Positions 35,201 through 47,200 of a stretch of 64,000 nt of DNA are shown here, piece after piece. The notes beneath the pieces are model-generated. The model was not told the DNA's origin, made no database searches, and saw nothing but the letters and a program-made list of their open reading frames with translations. Both the position numbers and the translations under genes were made by a program. Every line of letters begins with the position of its first letter. Within the stretch, counting starts at the first letter, position 1. This stretch comes from Nocardiopsis kunsanensis DSM 44524 (GTDB lineage: Bacteria; Actinomycetota; Actinomycetes; Streptosporangiales; Streptosporangiaceae). Location of the stretch: the NCBI RefSeq assembly GCF_000340965.1, contig NZ_ANAY01000032.1, forward strand, positions 1 to 64,000, read 5' to 3'.

Positions 35201-38200
35201 GTCCTGGGCCATGGAGGCCGCCGCGTAGTTGCTCTGCCCGGCGGAACCCGTGAACGACTGGACCGAGGACATGAAGAGCACGAAGTCGAGTGGTTCGTTC
35301 ACCAGCAGGCCTGCGAGCGCCATGCTTCCCGCTGCCTTGGGGGCCATCACCTCGTCGAACCCGGTCTCGTCGAGCCTTTCGATGATGCCGTCACGCAGCA
35401 CCATTGCCGTGTGGACCACCCCGTCGATCCCACCGAGGAGCGTTCTGGCCTCGGCCAGCGCCGATGCGGAACCCTCCGGGTCGGATACGTCGGCGCGAAG
35501 GTAGAAGGCCCGGCCCCCCGACGCCTCGATGGCCGCGATCTCGTCGTCGATCCCCGTGTCGTGGGGACGACGGCCGACCAGGACCATTCGGGCGGAGACG
35601 GTGCGTGCCAGGTGGCGCGCCAACGTCGACCCGATGCCGCCCGTTCCTCCGACGAGGAGGTAACGGCCGTGCTTGCGGAAGGGCGGGCCCGTCGGTCGCG
35701 CAGGGATTCCGATAGGTGCCAGCGCCTTCTCGTAGCGCTTGCCCGAGGCGTACGCCACCTCTTCTCCCCGGCGGTGGGCGGGTTCACGCGACAAGGAATC
35801 GACCAGGGCGGAGGCCGTTACCGGGGAGAGGTCCGTCCCACTCCCCACTCCCAGATCCACACAGACCGTGTCGATGTGCGGGAATTCCTTGGCGAAGGAC
35901 TTCGAGAATCCGATGAGGCCCGCCGCGAGGGGATCGTCGACGCGGTTTCCGTCCACGTCCTGGACACCGCTGACAGCGATCCTGAGGGTCTTCAGGACCT
36001 GGATCAGGTCGCTGTCGGCCAAGGCCTTGACGAACCGGAACAGAACCTGCGCGCTGCGTTCGGTGGCCCCGGTTAGCGCACTCCCCGGCCCCCGGGGAGG
36101 GACGTCGCCGAGGACCCAGACGTGCCGGATCCGCCCCATTCCGCCGAGTGCGTGTGCCATCCCCGCCGAGGAACGGCTGTCGGCCTCCCAGGCGCGTTCG
36201 GCCACTTTCCCGTCGCGGTCCGTCAGGTACAGGTTCCACACCCGGTGTTCGCCCCTGTTCCGGGCGATCTTCCCGGACAGTTCCGAGGAGGCTCCCAGGT
36301 GTACGACGAGGTGGTCGTCCGTGTCGGGCTCGGCGGGCGGTCCGCTGAGCGGGCGTTCGCGCCAGTAGGGAGCGAAGAGGAGTCCGGCGGAAGGGTCCTT
36401 CACCTCTCGGACCGTCACTTCACCCAACCAGGCACAGACACGGCCCCGGTCGTCCATGAGCACCGCGTCGTGGCCCCCTCCGGGAAGGGCCTCGACGCGA
36501 GCGTAGCGTGCCGTGCGCAGGGGGCGTAGGATCCGGACCGATTCCACGGAGAACGGCAGACGGGTCGTGGCGGGGACGTCACCGTGCTCGAACTCCATGG
36601 CGGTGACGAGTTGGAGGGCGGCGTCCATCACCGGGGCGTACAGGGCGTACTCGTCCCCGGTGTCGGGCTCCGCGGCCAGGATCGGGGCGATCGCCTCGCC
36701 CTCACCGATCCGTACCTCTCCCAGCGTCCGGAAGTTGGGACCGTAGTCGATTCCGAGGCGCGAGAAGCAGCGGTAGACGGTCTCGTGGTCCACGGAGGCC
36801 GGGCAGCGCGACAACGTCTCCTCGGCGGGGAGGGGATCGGCTTCCGATGTGTCGAGAACGGCCCGGGCGTTCCCCCGGACGTGAACGGTCCGTGTGTCCC
36901 CGTCCGATGTGCTGATCTCGAACCGGGCCCCGAGCCCGTCGGCCGCGACCTCCACCGAGAGTTCGCGTCCGGGGACGGACACCTCGAACGGGACCGACCA
37001 GGACACGCGTTGGAGTTCGACCGGTTCGGCGAGGAACTTGGCGAGCACCCCCCTGGCCAACTCCAGATGGGCCACACCGGGCAGTACGGCCCGGCCCCGG
37101 ATCCGGTGCTGGTCGACCAGGGCCGTTCCGGAGTCGATCCAGACCGGAACGGTCTCTTCCTCCTTCTTCTCCGGTTCTTCCCGCTGGAGGGCTGCATGCG
37201 GTGGCGCCTCGAGGGCTCCGGCCCGACGGCTCCATGGCACACCGCCTCCGGGGATCCAGTGGCGGGTGCGTGCGAAAGGGTAGGTCGGCAGTGAGATCCG
37301 CCGAGGACGTTCCCCCCGGTGGAGCGCGTCCCAGTCCACGGAGCCTCCGCTCACCCAGTGGCGGGCCAGCTCGTGGGGGTCTTCCCCGCTGGGGGGCTCG
37401 CGTCCCGGCTCCGGTCCGGCGGTTCCCGTGTACACGCCAGGGGCGGGTTCGGTGGTCTCCGCGAACCGCGAGAGCTGCTCAGCGAGCGCGGAGGGACTCT
37501 CGGCGACGACCGCCAAGCGGTGTTCCATCGCCTCCCGGCCGGTCTGGAGCGTGTGTGCGGCATCGCGCAACCACCTGCCCCCTCCACCCTCGGGGGCGTC
37601 CCCTCGTGTCGCGTCCCCGCAGACCTCCGCAGCCAGATCGGCGACGGTGTGCTCGGGGGTCGGACCATCGAACGCTGCTACCGGCTCGAAGATCTCCACG
37701 AGGCGCACGCGCAGGTCGGTGAGGCGGCCCGAGACGAGCCCGAGTTCCTCCAAGGTGTCGTCGGCGTGGATGTCCGTGGAGCGCACACCGAGCAGAGCCG
37801 CGATCTCGGCGGCGACGGCCTCCTTCACGTCTCCCTGCTCGTTCCCGGGCACCGCGGCCGAGCGGGCGGCCCTGGCCATCGTGCCGGCGTACTCCGCCAG
37901 GCGTTCGGGGGTGCGTGCGGAGAGGACGACGAGCTGTGGTCCGATGGGGTCCGCGACGGCTCCGGGGCCGGGTTCGACGTATTCTTCGAGCAGGACGTGC
38001 CCGTTGACACCACCGAAACCGAAAGAGCTGACACCTGCTCTGCGCGGCGATTCACCCTTTCCCTCGGTGCGGGGCCGCGGCCAGGGTTGCGTGGACTCCG
38101 CCAACCGTAGGGGGCCGCCTTCGAGCTTGATCTGCGGGTTGACGTTCTCGATGTGCAGGTTACCCGGGACACGGCCGTGCTTCATGGACAGGATCACTTT

Positions 38201-41200
38201 GAAGATCCCGGCCATGCCCGCTGCGGCCTCCAGGTGGCCGATGTTGGACTTGACCGAACCGACCAGGGTCGTGGGCTCGGTGAGCCGGGGTAGCCCGGAA
38301 CGGTCCCTCAACTCCCTGAACGCCCGGTTCAGGCCGTTGATCTCGATGGGATCGCCCAGAGCGGTCCCGGTGCCGTGGACCTCCATGTACCCGACGGTCT
38401 CCGGGTCCACCCCGCCTTCCTCGAAGGCCCGCACGATGAGGTCGGACTGGGCGTTGGGGTTGGGGGTGGTCAGGGTGTTCACCCGGCCGCCGTGGTTCAC
38501 AGCACTACCGCGGATGACTGCGTGGACGTGGTCCCCGTCGCGGATCGCCCGGGAGAGCGGCTTGAGCAGGAGCGCACCGGCCCCCTCCCCGCGGACGTAG
38601 CCGTTGGCACTCTCGTCGAAAGCCTTGCACCGGCCGTCAGGGCTCAGCATCCCCGCACGCGCGAAGGAGATGTAGATCATCGGCGCGAGGAGGAGGTTCA
38701 CCCCGCCGGCGATCGCCGTATCGCACCCGCCGCTCCAGATCGACTCGACGGCCGATCGGATCGCCACCAGGGAACTCGAACAGGCCGTGTCGATGGGGAA
38801 ACTGGGGCCCTTGAGGTTCAGAAGGTAGGACACCCGGTTGGCCAGGATGGCGTGGAACATACCCGTGGTGGTGTAGGCCTCGACGGGCACTCCCGCCTCG
38901 TTCAGGAGCTCGTAGTAGTCGTGAGTGGCGACGCCGACGAACAGGCCGGTCCGCTCCCGGGCGAGGTCCGAGGGTTTGTACCCGGCCTCCTCGATGGCCT
39001 TGTACGAGGTCTCCAGGAAGAGCCTCTGCTGCGGATCCATCAACTCGGCCTCGCGGGGCGAGATACCGAAGAAGCGCGCGTCGAAGCGGTCCACGTCCCG
39101 GAGGAAACCGCCCCACTTGCTGTTGGTGGTACCGGGCTCGTCGAGGGGGTCTCCGAAGTACTCGCGCCAGTCCCAGCGGTCGGCGGGGATCTCAGTGACC
39201 AGATCACGACCGTTGTCGAGGTGCTGCCAGTACTCGTCGAGGTCGCCGGACCCGGGCAGGACACCGTGCATACCGACGACGGCGATCGGTTCCCGTTCCG
39301 CGACAGGGGCGGCGGAAGGAACCCTCGGCGACGCGGTCTGCGGCGACGGGGCGGCGGTGCCCCCGGTCTTCTGGGGCCCGGCGGAGCGCTCCTCGCTCTC
39401 CGCGTCCGTGTCCGTGACTTCCCTCCGCGGCGCACGGAGGGCGGCGACCTCGTCGGGGAAGGACTCCTCCAGATGCAGGGCCACGGCGTCGACGGAGGTG
39501 TACTCGAAGAAAGCGGCAGGGGTGAGATCGGTTCCCAACCTCTGGTTCACCTTGTTGGCGAGCTTGCCGAAGGAGATCGAGTCGAACCCGTAGTCCCCGA
39601 TGTCCGCGTCCGGCTCCACCCGTGCGGGGTCGAACCCGACCGTGTCGGCCACCTCCTCCGACAGCAGGGCGCGCAGGGCACTCCCGTCGCCACCGGCCTC
39701 TCCGGCTGGTGGAACAGGCACGACCTCAACGGGTGCGGGCACAGGTACTTCCCTCTCCGGTTCGCTCACGTCGGCCTTCAAGAGAGCGGCGACACCGGCT
39801 CCGTGTCCGGGAACGAACAGCACCTGCCCCGCCGAACGCGTGAGCAGCTGGTCCATGGCGGCGAGCCCAGGGGCGGTCTCCAGGGGCGCGATCCCCAGAC
39901 GGTCGGCCAGGTACACGCGGACCTGCTCGTCCACACCCATGCCGCCCTCGGCCCAGAGGGGCCAGTTCACCGAGAGCGTCGTTCCCGAACGCGTTCCCCG
40001 CTCCTGCCGTTCGTTGCGCCATTCTGCGAAGGCGTCCAGAAAAGCGTTCGCGTAGGAGTAGCCCGCCTGCCCCGGGTTCCCGAGCGCCGAGGCGATCGAG
40101 GAGGACAGGACGAACAGGTCGAGGGGATCGTCGCGTGTGGCACTGTCCAGGTGGAGAGCGCCCCGCATCTTGGGCGAGGCGACCTCCTCGACCCTGGGCG
40201 CGCTCTCGTGCATCAGGTAGCCGTCCCTCAGGACACCCGCGCAGTGGAAGACCCCGTTGACCGCGCCGTAGGTCTCCCTGGCCGTGCGTACCGCGTGTTC
40301 GGCGCCCTCCGCCCCGGACACGTCCGCGCTGAGGTAGATCGCCTCCCCACCGGCTTCGCGGATCCGGCGGAGCAGGGCCTGCGTTCCGGTGCCGGCTTCG
40401 GAGCGTCCGACCAGTACCATCCGTGCGGAGACGGTGGAGGCCAGGTGAAGGGCGGTGAGGGCCCCCAGACCGCCGGCGCCTCCCGTGATCACGTGGACGC
40501 CGCCGCGTCGGAGCGGGGAAGGGGCGGCTGCCTCTTGGGACAGGCCGTTCTTCCAGATCCTGGCCAGACGCCGTCCCCGCTCGTACCGGACGTGTTGGCC
40601 TTCCTCCCATCCCGCGTCCAGTTCCGCCTCGATCGGTGCGAGGGAGCCGCTCGGGTCCCCCGCAGCCAGGGCGGTTATGCCGGAGACCGGAAGTTCCAGG
40701 AGGCGGTGGGACAGACGCCGGCTCTCCCTGCCCGCTGTACGCAGCATCCCGCCGAGGGCCTCGTAGGCGGGTTGGAGGTTCCCCCGTTCTCCGGGGAAGA
40801 CGTACAGGAAACGGGTGGGGGTCCGGTCGCCGGCGGAGAGGACCGCGCGCGTCAGGTGCAGGAGCGGGACGAGGCCGTCGGCGAACTGGCCCTCGAACTC
40901 GTGGACAGTACCGCTGAAGACCGTCCTCGACCACAGGACCACGACGTCCCTACGGGCAGCGGTGGGGAGAGCGGACACCAGCCTGGTGAGATCCTCCGCT
41001 TCGTGGGGACGGACCTCGAACTCGCCGTTCCCCCGTTCCCTGTAGGCCTCGCCGGGGACGGCGACGACGGCCGTCCCCGTACCGGCCCTGGCACGCAGGA
41101 GCATCCGCCCCGCCTCCAGCGAGGGCGCGAGGAGGACCGTCACCGCGCGTTCCGCGTCCTGTCCCGGAGCGGAGGCGGTGGAGAGCGGGGTGTCCTCCCA

Positions 41201-44200
41201 CACGGGGTGGAAGAAGGAGCCCGGCGTCTGCGCCTTCTCCGGGGCCGGGAGCTGTGCCTTCCAGGGCCGCAGCCAGAAGTCGCGGACGAGGACCAGGACC
41301 GTTCCCGCCTCGTCCAGGACACGTACTTCGAACTTGCCGCCGTTCTCCGTGGCAGTACGCAGGACCACGTGGGCCGAGCACCGCCGCGGCAGCGGGCCGA
41401 AAACCTCGACGGAACCGATGGTGAAGGGCAGGTGCAGGCCGGATCCCGGTCCTCTCCGTGCGATGAGTTCCAAGGAACCCTGGAGGGCCGAGTCCAGCAC
41501 GCTCGGGTGCAGTGCGAAGGTTTCGGAACCGGTCTCCAGGTGTTCGGGCAGGCGGAGCTCGCTCAGGACCTCGTCCCGGCCGAAGTGGAACCGCCTGGCC
41601 CCCTGGTAGCCCGGACCCAGTTGGAGACCGCGCTCGTGGACACGCGGGTAGAACTCCCGGGCCTCGATCTGTTCGGAGCAGCGCGCACGTACCGCGTCTA
41701 CGTCCACGGGCTCGGGCTCCGCACCCGGCGCCGGCGTTCCGGTCTCGGCCCTGCCCCGACCGTGGACGAGGCGTTCACCGTCGGAGCTGTGGCTGAAGAC
41801 CTCGTAGGAGTACCCGCCCGTCCGCTCGGTGAGCGCGATGTGCACCCGGCGGGGTTCCTCGACGGTGACGGGTGCGTCCCAGACGTTGCTCTTCAGGGAA
41901 CGGACACGCGCCCCCAAGGACCGCGCCGCCGCTCCCACCATCTCCAGGTATCCCACGGCGGGAAAGACCGGTACCCCGTCCACACGGTGGTCGTCGAGGA
42001 AGAACTCCTCCCCATTGAACAGGACGGACCCCTCCCCGTCCTCGAAGACGTCGACGAAGGGGTGCTCCGCGCCCGGGCCGCCCCCTTGCGGCCAGGAGAG
42101 GCCACGCGCCCCCTCGGGCGGGCGGGGAAGCCAATGGCGTTCCCGGGCGAAGGGGTAGCCGGGGAGCTCGACGTGCCGCAACGGCTCCGGGTACATCCGG
42201 GCCCAGGGGACGCGTGCTCCGGCGACCCAATGGGCGGCCAACGCGGGAAGGTCTCCCTCCGCGAGGGCCCGTTCCACCTCGGCGCGGGCGGTGTTCACCG
42301 GGCGCCCCCCGCCGGCCCACCGGTCCTCGTGGCGGTATTCGCCCTGTTCCTCGTCCCTCAACCGTTCGATCAGTTCGTCCACGTCGTGGACCAGGTAGGC
42401 CACGCGCCGTTGGAGGGGTTCCCTCCGGACCTGGAGTTGGTGGGCAACCTCTGAGAGCGGGGGGAGCTCGTCCATCGCCCGGAGCGCCCCGGCAAGGACC
42501 CCGCACCACGCGCGCAGGCGTTCCTCGTCCCGCGCCGAGACCACGGCCAGGTGCAGGCCCCCCGCGCTTCCTCTCGGGGGGAGGGCGCCCGTGTATTCCT
42601 CGACGACCACGTGGGCGTTGGAGCCGCCTGCGCCGAAGGCGCTGATACCGGCCCTGCGCGGGCTGTACTCGCCCGGGGCCTCCCCGGTCGGCTTCTGGTG
42701 CCATACGGCTGCTTGCCTCTGCAAGCGGAAGGGCGTCTCGGCGAAGTCGATGCGCGGGTTGTCGTGCTCAGCGTTCAGGGAGGGCACGAGGGTTCGGTGG
42801 CGCATCTGGAGCAGGACCTTGGTGAGCCCCGCGATGCCGGCGGCGGACTCCAGATGGCCGATGTTGGTCTTGACCGAACCGATCGCGACCTCGGAAGGAC
42901 CCGCTCCGTCGAAGACCTGGCGCAGCCCGGCGATCTCCACTGGATCGCCCAGGGCCGTCCCCGTCCCGTGCGCTTCCACGTAATCGATGTCGTCGGGCCC
43001 GAGGCCCGCTCTCCTCAGCGCCGTGTCCACGAGTTCGGCCTGGGCACGGGGGTCGGGGACGGTGAAACCGTTGGTGCGCCCCCCGTGGTTGACGGCGGTG
43101 CCGCGGACGACACCGAGGATGCGGTCGTTGTCGGCCCTGGCCCGTCGGAGCGGCTTGAGCAGGACGGCCCCCACCCCCTCGCCGGGAACGAAACCGTCCG
43201 CTTCCGAACCGAAGGTGTGGCAGCGCCCGCTCCGGGAGAGCATCTGCATCTGGCACAGCCACTCGTACTTGCTCGGATGCAGGTAGAGGTTGACCCCTCC
43301 TACGAGCGCCATACCGCACTCGCCCCGGCTCAGGCTCTCGTACGCCAGGTGCAGGGCACTCAGCGACGACGCGCAGGCCGTGTCCACGGGCATGCTCGGT
43401 CCGTGCAGGTCCATCCAGTAGGAGACCCGGTTGGCGATCGACCACGGCATGGAGTTCGGGACGGCCCTGCCTCCTCGCCTGCGGTGGTCCGGCCCCCACA
43501 ACAGGTAGGACTGGGTGGTCACCCCCACGAATACACCGACCGAACGACCACCGGCGCTGTCCGCTTCCCCCAGCCTGTACGGCGGGTAACCGGCATCCTC
43601 GAAGGTCCGCCACGCGCTCTGGAGGAAGAGCCGCTCCTGGGGGTCCATCATCTCGGCCTCACGCGGTGAAATACCGAAGAAGAACGGGTCGAAACAGTCG
43701 ACGTCCCGTAGGAAGGCACCCCACTTGCAGTACATGCCGCCCTCATCGGCCGCTTCGGGGGCGTAGTGCAGGCGGTGGTCCCACCTCTCCGAGGGGATCT
43801 CCGTCACGGCGTCCCTGCCGTGGAGGAGGCCGTCCCAGAAGCCGTCCAGGTCGTCGGTGCCCGGGTAGCGGCCGTCCAGGCCGATGATCGCAACGGCACC
43901 GTCGTCGGCGTCCTCCTCGCGTTCCGGTACCGGCACGGTCGTGGGCACGGGAGGTGGAAGGGCCCCGTGGTGCTGCGTGGCGGCCTCCGGCCCCTGTGTT
44001 CCCTTCCGTGCCAGGAGCGCCGCGGGGGCCTGGGCGGCGATCCGAGAGGCCGCCTGATCCAGGGTCCTGCATTCGAACAACAGGGTGTGGGCGACCACGC
44101 CGAGGTCGTTCTCCAGGCGTGTGCTGAACTGCGTGATGAGGATGGAGTCCAGACCGTACTGGTCGAGCCCGAGATCGTGATCGATCTCCTCCTCCGGGAC

Positions 44201-47200
44201 GGAGAGCAGGTCGGAGAGCACCGAAGCGCAGTACGAACGCGCCGCGTCCAGCGCCGCGTCCCCGTCGACCGGCTGCTCGGTGTCGACGGAAGGGGGAGCG
44301 AACGCACGCGGCTCCAGGAGGGCAGGGGCCTCGACGTTCCCGCCGTGGAGGAAGGTGTGGTTGTCGTTCGCGGAGACGAGTGCATCGTCGAACAGTGCGA
44401 GCCCGATACCGGTCGGTAGGGGGGTCAGTCCCGTCGTCGGGCCGAACACGCCCGTGGATTCCTCACCCACGCTCATCCCGCCCTCTGCCCACAGGGGCCA
44501 GTGGATGACCACCGTGCGTCCGGAACGCTCGGTTACCGAACGGCGCCGGCCTGCGAAGCCGTCCAGGAAGGAGTTGGCGAAACCGTAATCGGTCTGACCG
44601 GGGTTCCCCACAACGGCCACGGCCGAGGAGAAGAGCACGAACACCTCGATCGGATCGTCCCGAGTGGCTTCGTCGAGGTTGACGGTCCCGGTCACCTTCG
44701 GTGCCAGGACCGCCCGGACGTCCTGTTCCGTCTTCGTGGGAAGGGATCCGTCCCTCAGGACCCCGGCCGCGTGAACCACTCCGGTGATCGGCCCGTAGGC
44801 GGACCGTGCGTGTTCCACTGCGGCGGAAAGGGCGTCCGGGTCGGTGATGTCCGCGCTGAGGTAGGTGGCCCGTGTACCGCACTCGGTGATCAGATCGGCC
44901 GCGTCGGCAGGAGCGTTCGGGGAGCGTCCCAGGAGAACCACCTTGTTCCCGGGATCACGCAGGAGGTGGCGGGCTGTCAGGACACCCAGGCCCCCGCCGC
45001 CCCCGGCCACGAGGTACGTCCCGCTGCCGGGCGCGGGCCGTTCCGGGAGCGGTCGGACCGCACCGGTCTCCATGACCCGATGGCGACGCAGGAAACGGCG
45101 GCCTCCCACTCGGAGAACGGCACCGTGCCCGTCCCGTGCCGTCTCGTCGGCCAGCGCGGTCCAGAACTCTTCTCCCTGCGGCGGTCCGTCCATCGCCAGC
45201 GCGACCAGTCGGGCCGCGGCGGTCTCACGGCGCAGGCTCGCCGAGAGCCCAGCGACCGCACTCGACACCGGCCCGGGGGCTCCGTCCACGGCCCGGCCGG
45301 CGTGGACGAGCCCGAAGCGTTCCCGTTCCGCGGACAGGGCTTGGAGCAGAGGGAAGAGGACGAGCGCGGCCTCGGTGACGGAATCGCTCGTGTCCTCGTC
45401 CTTCCACTCACGTGTTCCCAGGACGACGACGGTCGTCTCCGTCCCGGAGGAAAGGCGTTCGGAGCCCACGACGCGGGACCAGTCCTCACGTTCCCGGGGC
45501 CGCACGAGCCAGCCCTCGGCGGTCTCGGTGAACGAGTCCCCCTCCCGGGCCCAGTACACCGGCCGTGGGGAGAACGCGCGGGAGGCCCTCTCCTGCTCCT
45601 GTGCACCGGCGCCGTCGGCCACCACCACGAGGACCGCGCTCTCGGGCGTGGCCTGCGGCGGGTCCTCTGTGGCCTGGCGCCAGTAGGACTCGACCCCCAT
45701 GACCTCGTCCTCGCCGGTTCCGGCAGCCTCCGATTCCGCGGACCCGTGTGCGGCCACGGGTTCGGCGGGGCCGTCGAGACGGTGGTGGTGGGGGTCGAAG
45801 ACACGTGTGGGCAGAGGTGTCTTCCGGAAGGTGCCTCCCGGATACCGGACGCCCCAGTCGAGCCGTGCCCCGGCGAGCCACAGCTCCGTGAGGGGGCGTA
45901 CCAGCAGGCCGGTGAGCGACTCCTCGCCACCGATCTCCACGTGGGCCGCTCCGGTGTCGGCCGTTCCCGTGCACTCGCCGATGCTCAGGACCGCCGTTCC
46001 CGGCGGCGGATCGGTGAATGAGCCGTTCTCGGCCCTGCTCCGCCATTGCGCGACCGTGCCCATACCGTCGCTCGCCCATCTCCGGGCCGTCGGCGATGTA
46101 CGAAGGGCCTCTCGGGGAAGGAGACGGAACCGGCCCGCCATCCGTTCGGCGACCGCATCGGCGTCCCCGTCCTCCAGGAGTTCGAGCACGTCCTCGGCGG
46201 TCAGCAACCCTTCGAGGAGCAGGTCCAGGACCTCGCCCAGGTGTGGATCGGTGAACACTCGTTCCCGGGGCAGATCCCACTTACGGTTGAGCCTGTCAAG
46301 CGCGTTCTGCACGGCGAGGGCCGTGAACAGGGACCGTTCGCCCTCCGGTTCCGAGGCGTCCTGGAGGCCGGCGGCCTCGATCGGTACCTCCCGGTCCGAT
46401 CGTCCGTGCGCGTGGAGTGAACTGTTCCATTCCCGGAGGTTGTTGCGGAAGGTGTGCTGGCCCTCGACCAAGGACGCGCCCTTCGCGACGAGTCTCGCGT
46501 GTTCGTCCCCGTTCGGGGCCGTGTCGACAAGCAGGGAACGGAGATGCTGCCCGTCCGGGACCGGAGCGTTCCAAGGCTCCCCAGTGGCCGGGTCGACGAG
46601 GGGGACGGTGGGAGCGAACAGTTCTTCTCCTCCCGCGGCGACGCCTTCGGCGATCCGTACTGCGTCAGCGGGGTCCAGGGAGCCGACCGCGGCCAGGGCA
46701 GGCCAGAGACCCGGTCCGGGGGCACAGACTGCCGCGGGCTCCAGCCCGTGATCGAGCAGGAACCTGAGGAGGAGATACCCGAAGAGGCACTGTTCCCCTG
46801 GACCCTGTTCCCCCGCCCTGAGCCGCTCCACCGTCCCGGCGAGGCCGTCGGTGGCCTCCGCCGTCGTGTCGAGGACACCACGCGGTCCGGGCGAGTCGAT
46901 GAACTCCCGGACGACAGGGGCCGAGGGCAGACTCACCTGTCCCACACGGAGCCACCAGTCCTCGTGCTGGGCCGGGGGCTCGGAGGGAACACCGTCACCA
47001 ATGATCTGTGCGATGTCGTCCAGGTCGTGGACCACGCCCGCCAGACGGTGTCCCGAGTGCGTACGGCCGGTCGCCAGGGTGGCACAGACGTCGGGTACGG
47101 ACACCGTGGATGCTCCTCCGGCGGCCAAGAACCTCTTCCACTCGTCGACACTCCTCCGCAGGGAAGCGGCCGAGTGCGCGGACAACAGGAAGGGGTGGGC

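Larger units (their letters stand above)
32321..39304 (-). other. Module 3: KS-(insert)-DH-KR-cMT-ACP-ER
   Basis: KS3: DTACSSS (Cys3262), HGTGT, NIGH. DH3: HRIRGRAVLP (His3820) and Asp3981. KR3: Tyr4447. Methyltransferase: VLEIGAGTGATT. ACP3: GVDSI, Ser4981. The enoyl reductase lies after the ACP rather than before it. The full set predicts an alpha-methyl, fully reduced unit. Confidence 0.88.

Noticed and set aside
38375-42454. 1359-codon open frame on the plus strand
   Set aside because: It lies opposite PKS-A and has no domain motifs, repeated low-complexity composition and no ribosome site; it reflects the strong GC bias of the coding strand. The same holds for all other long plus-strand frames between 5 and 52 kb.
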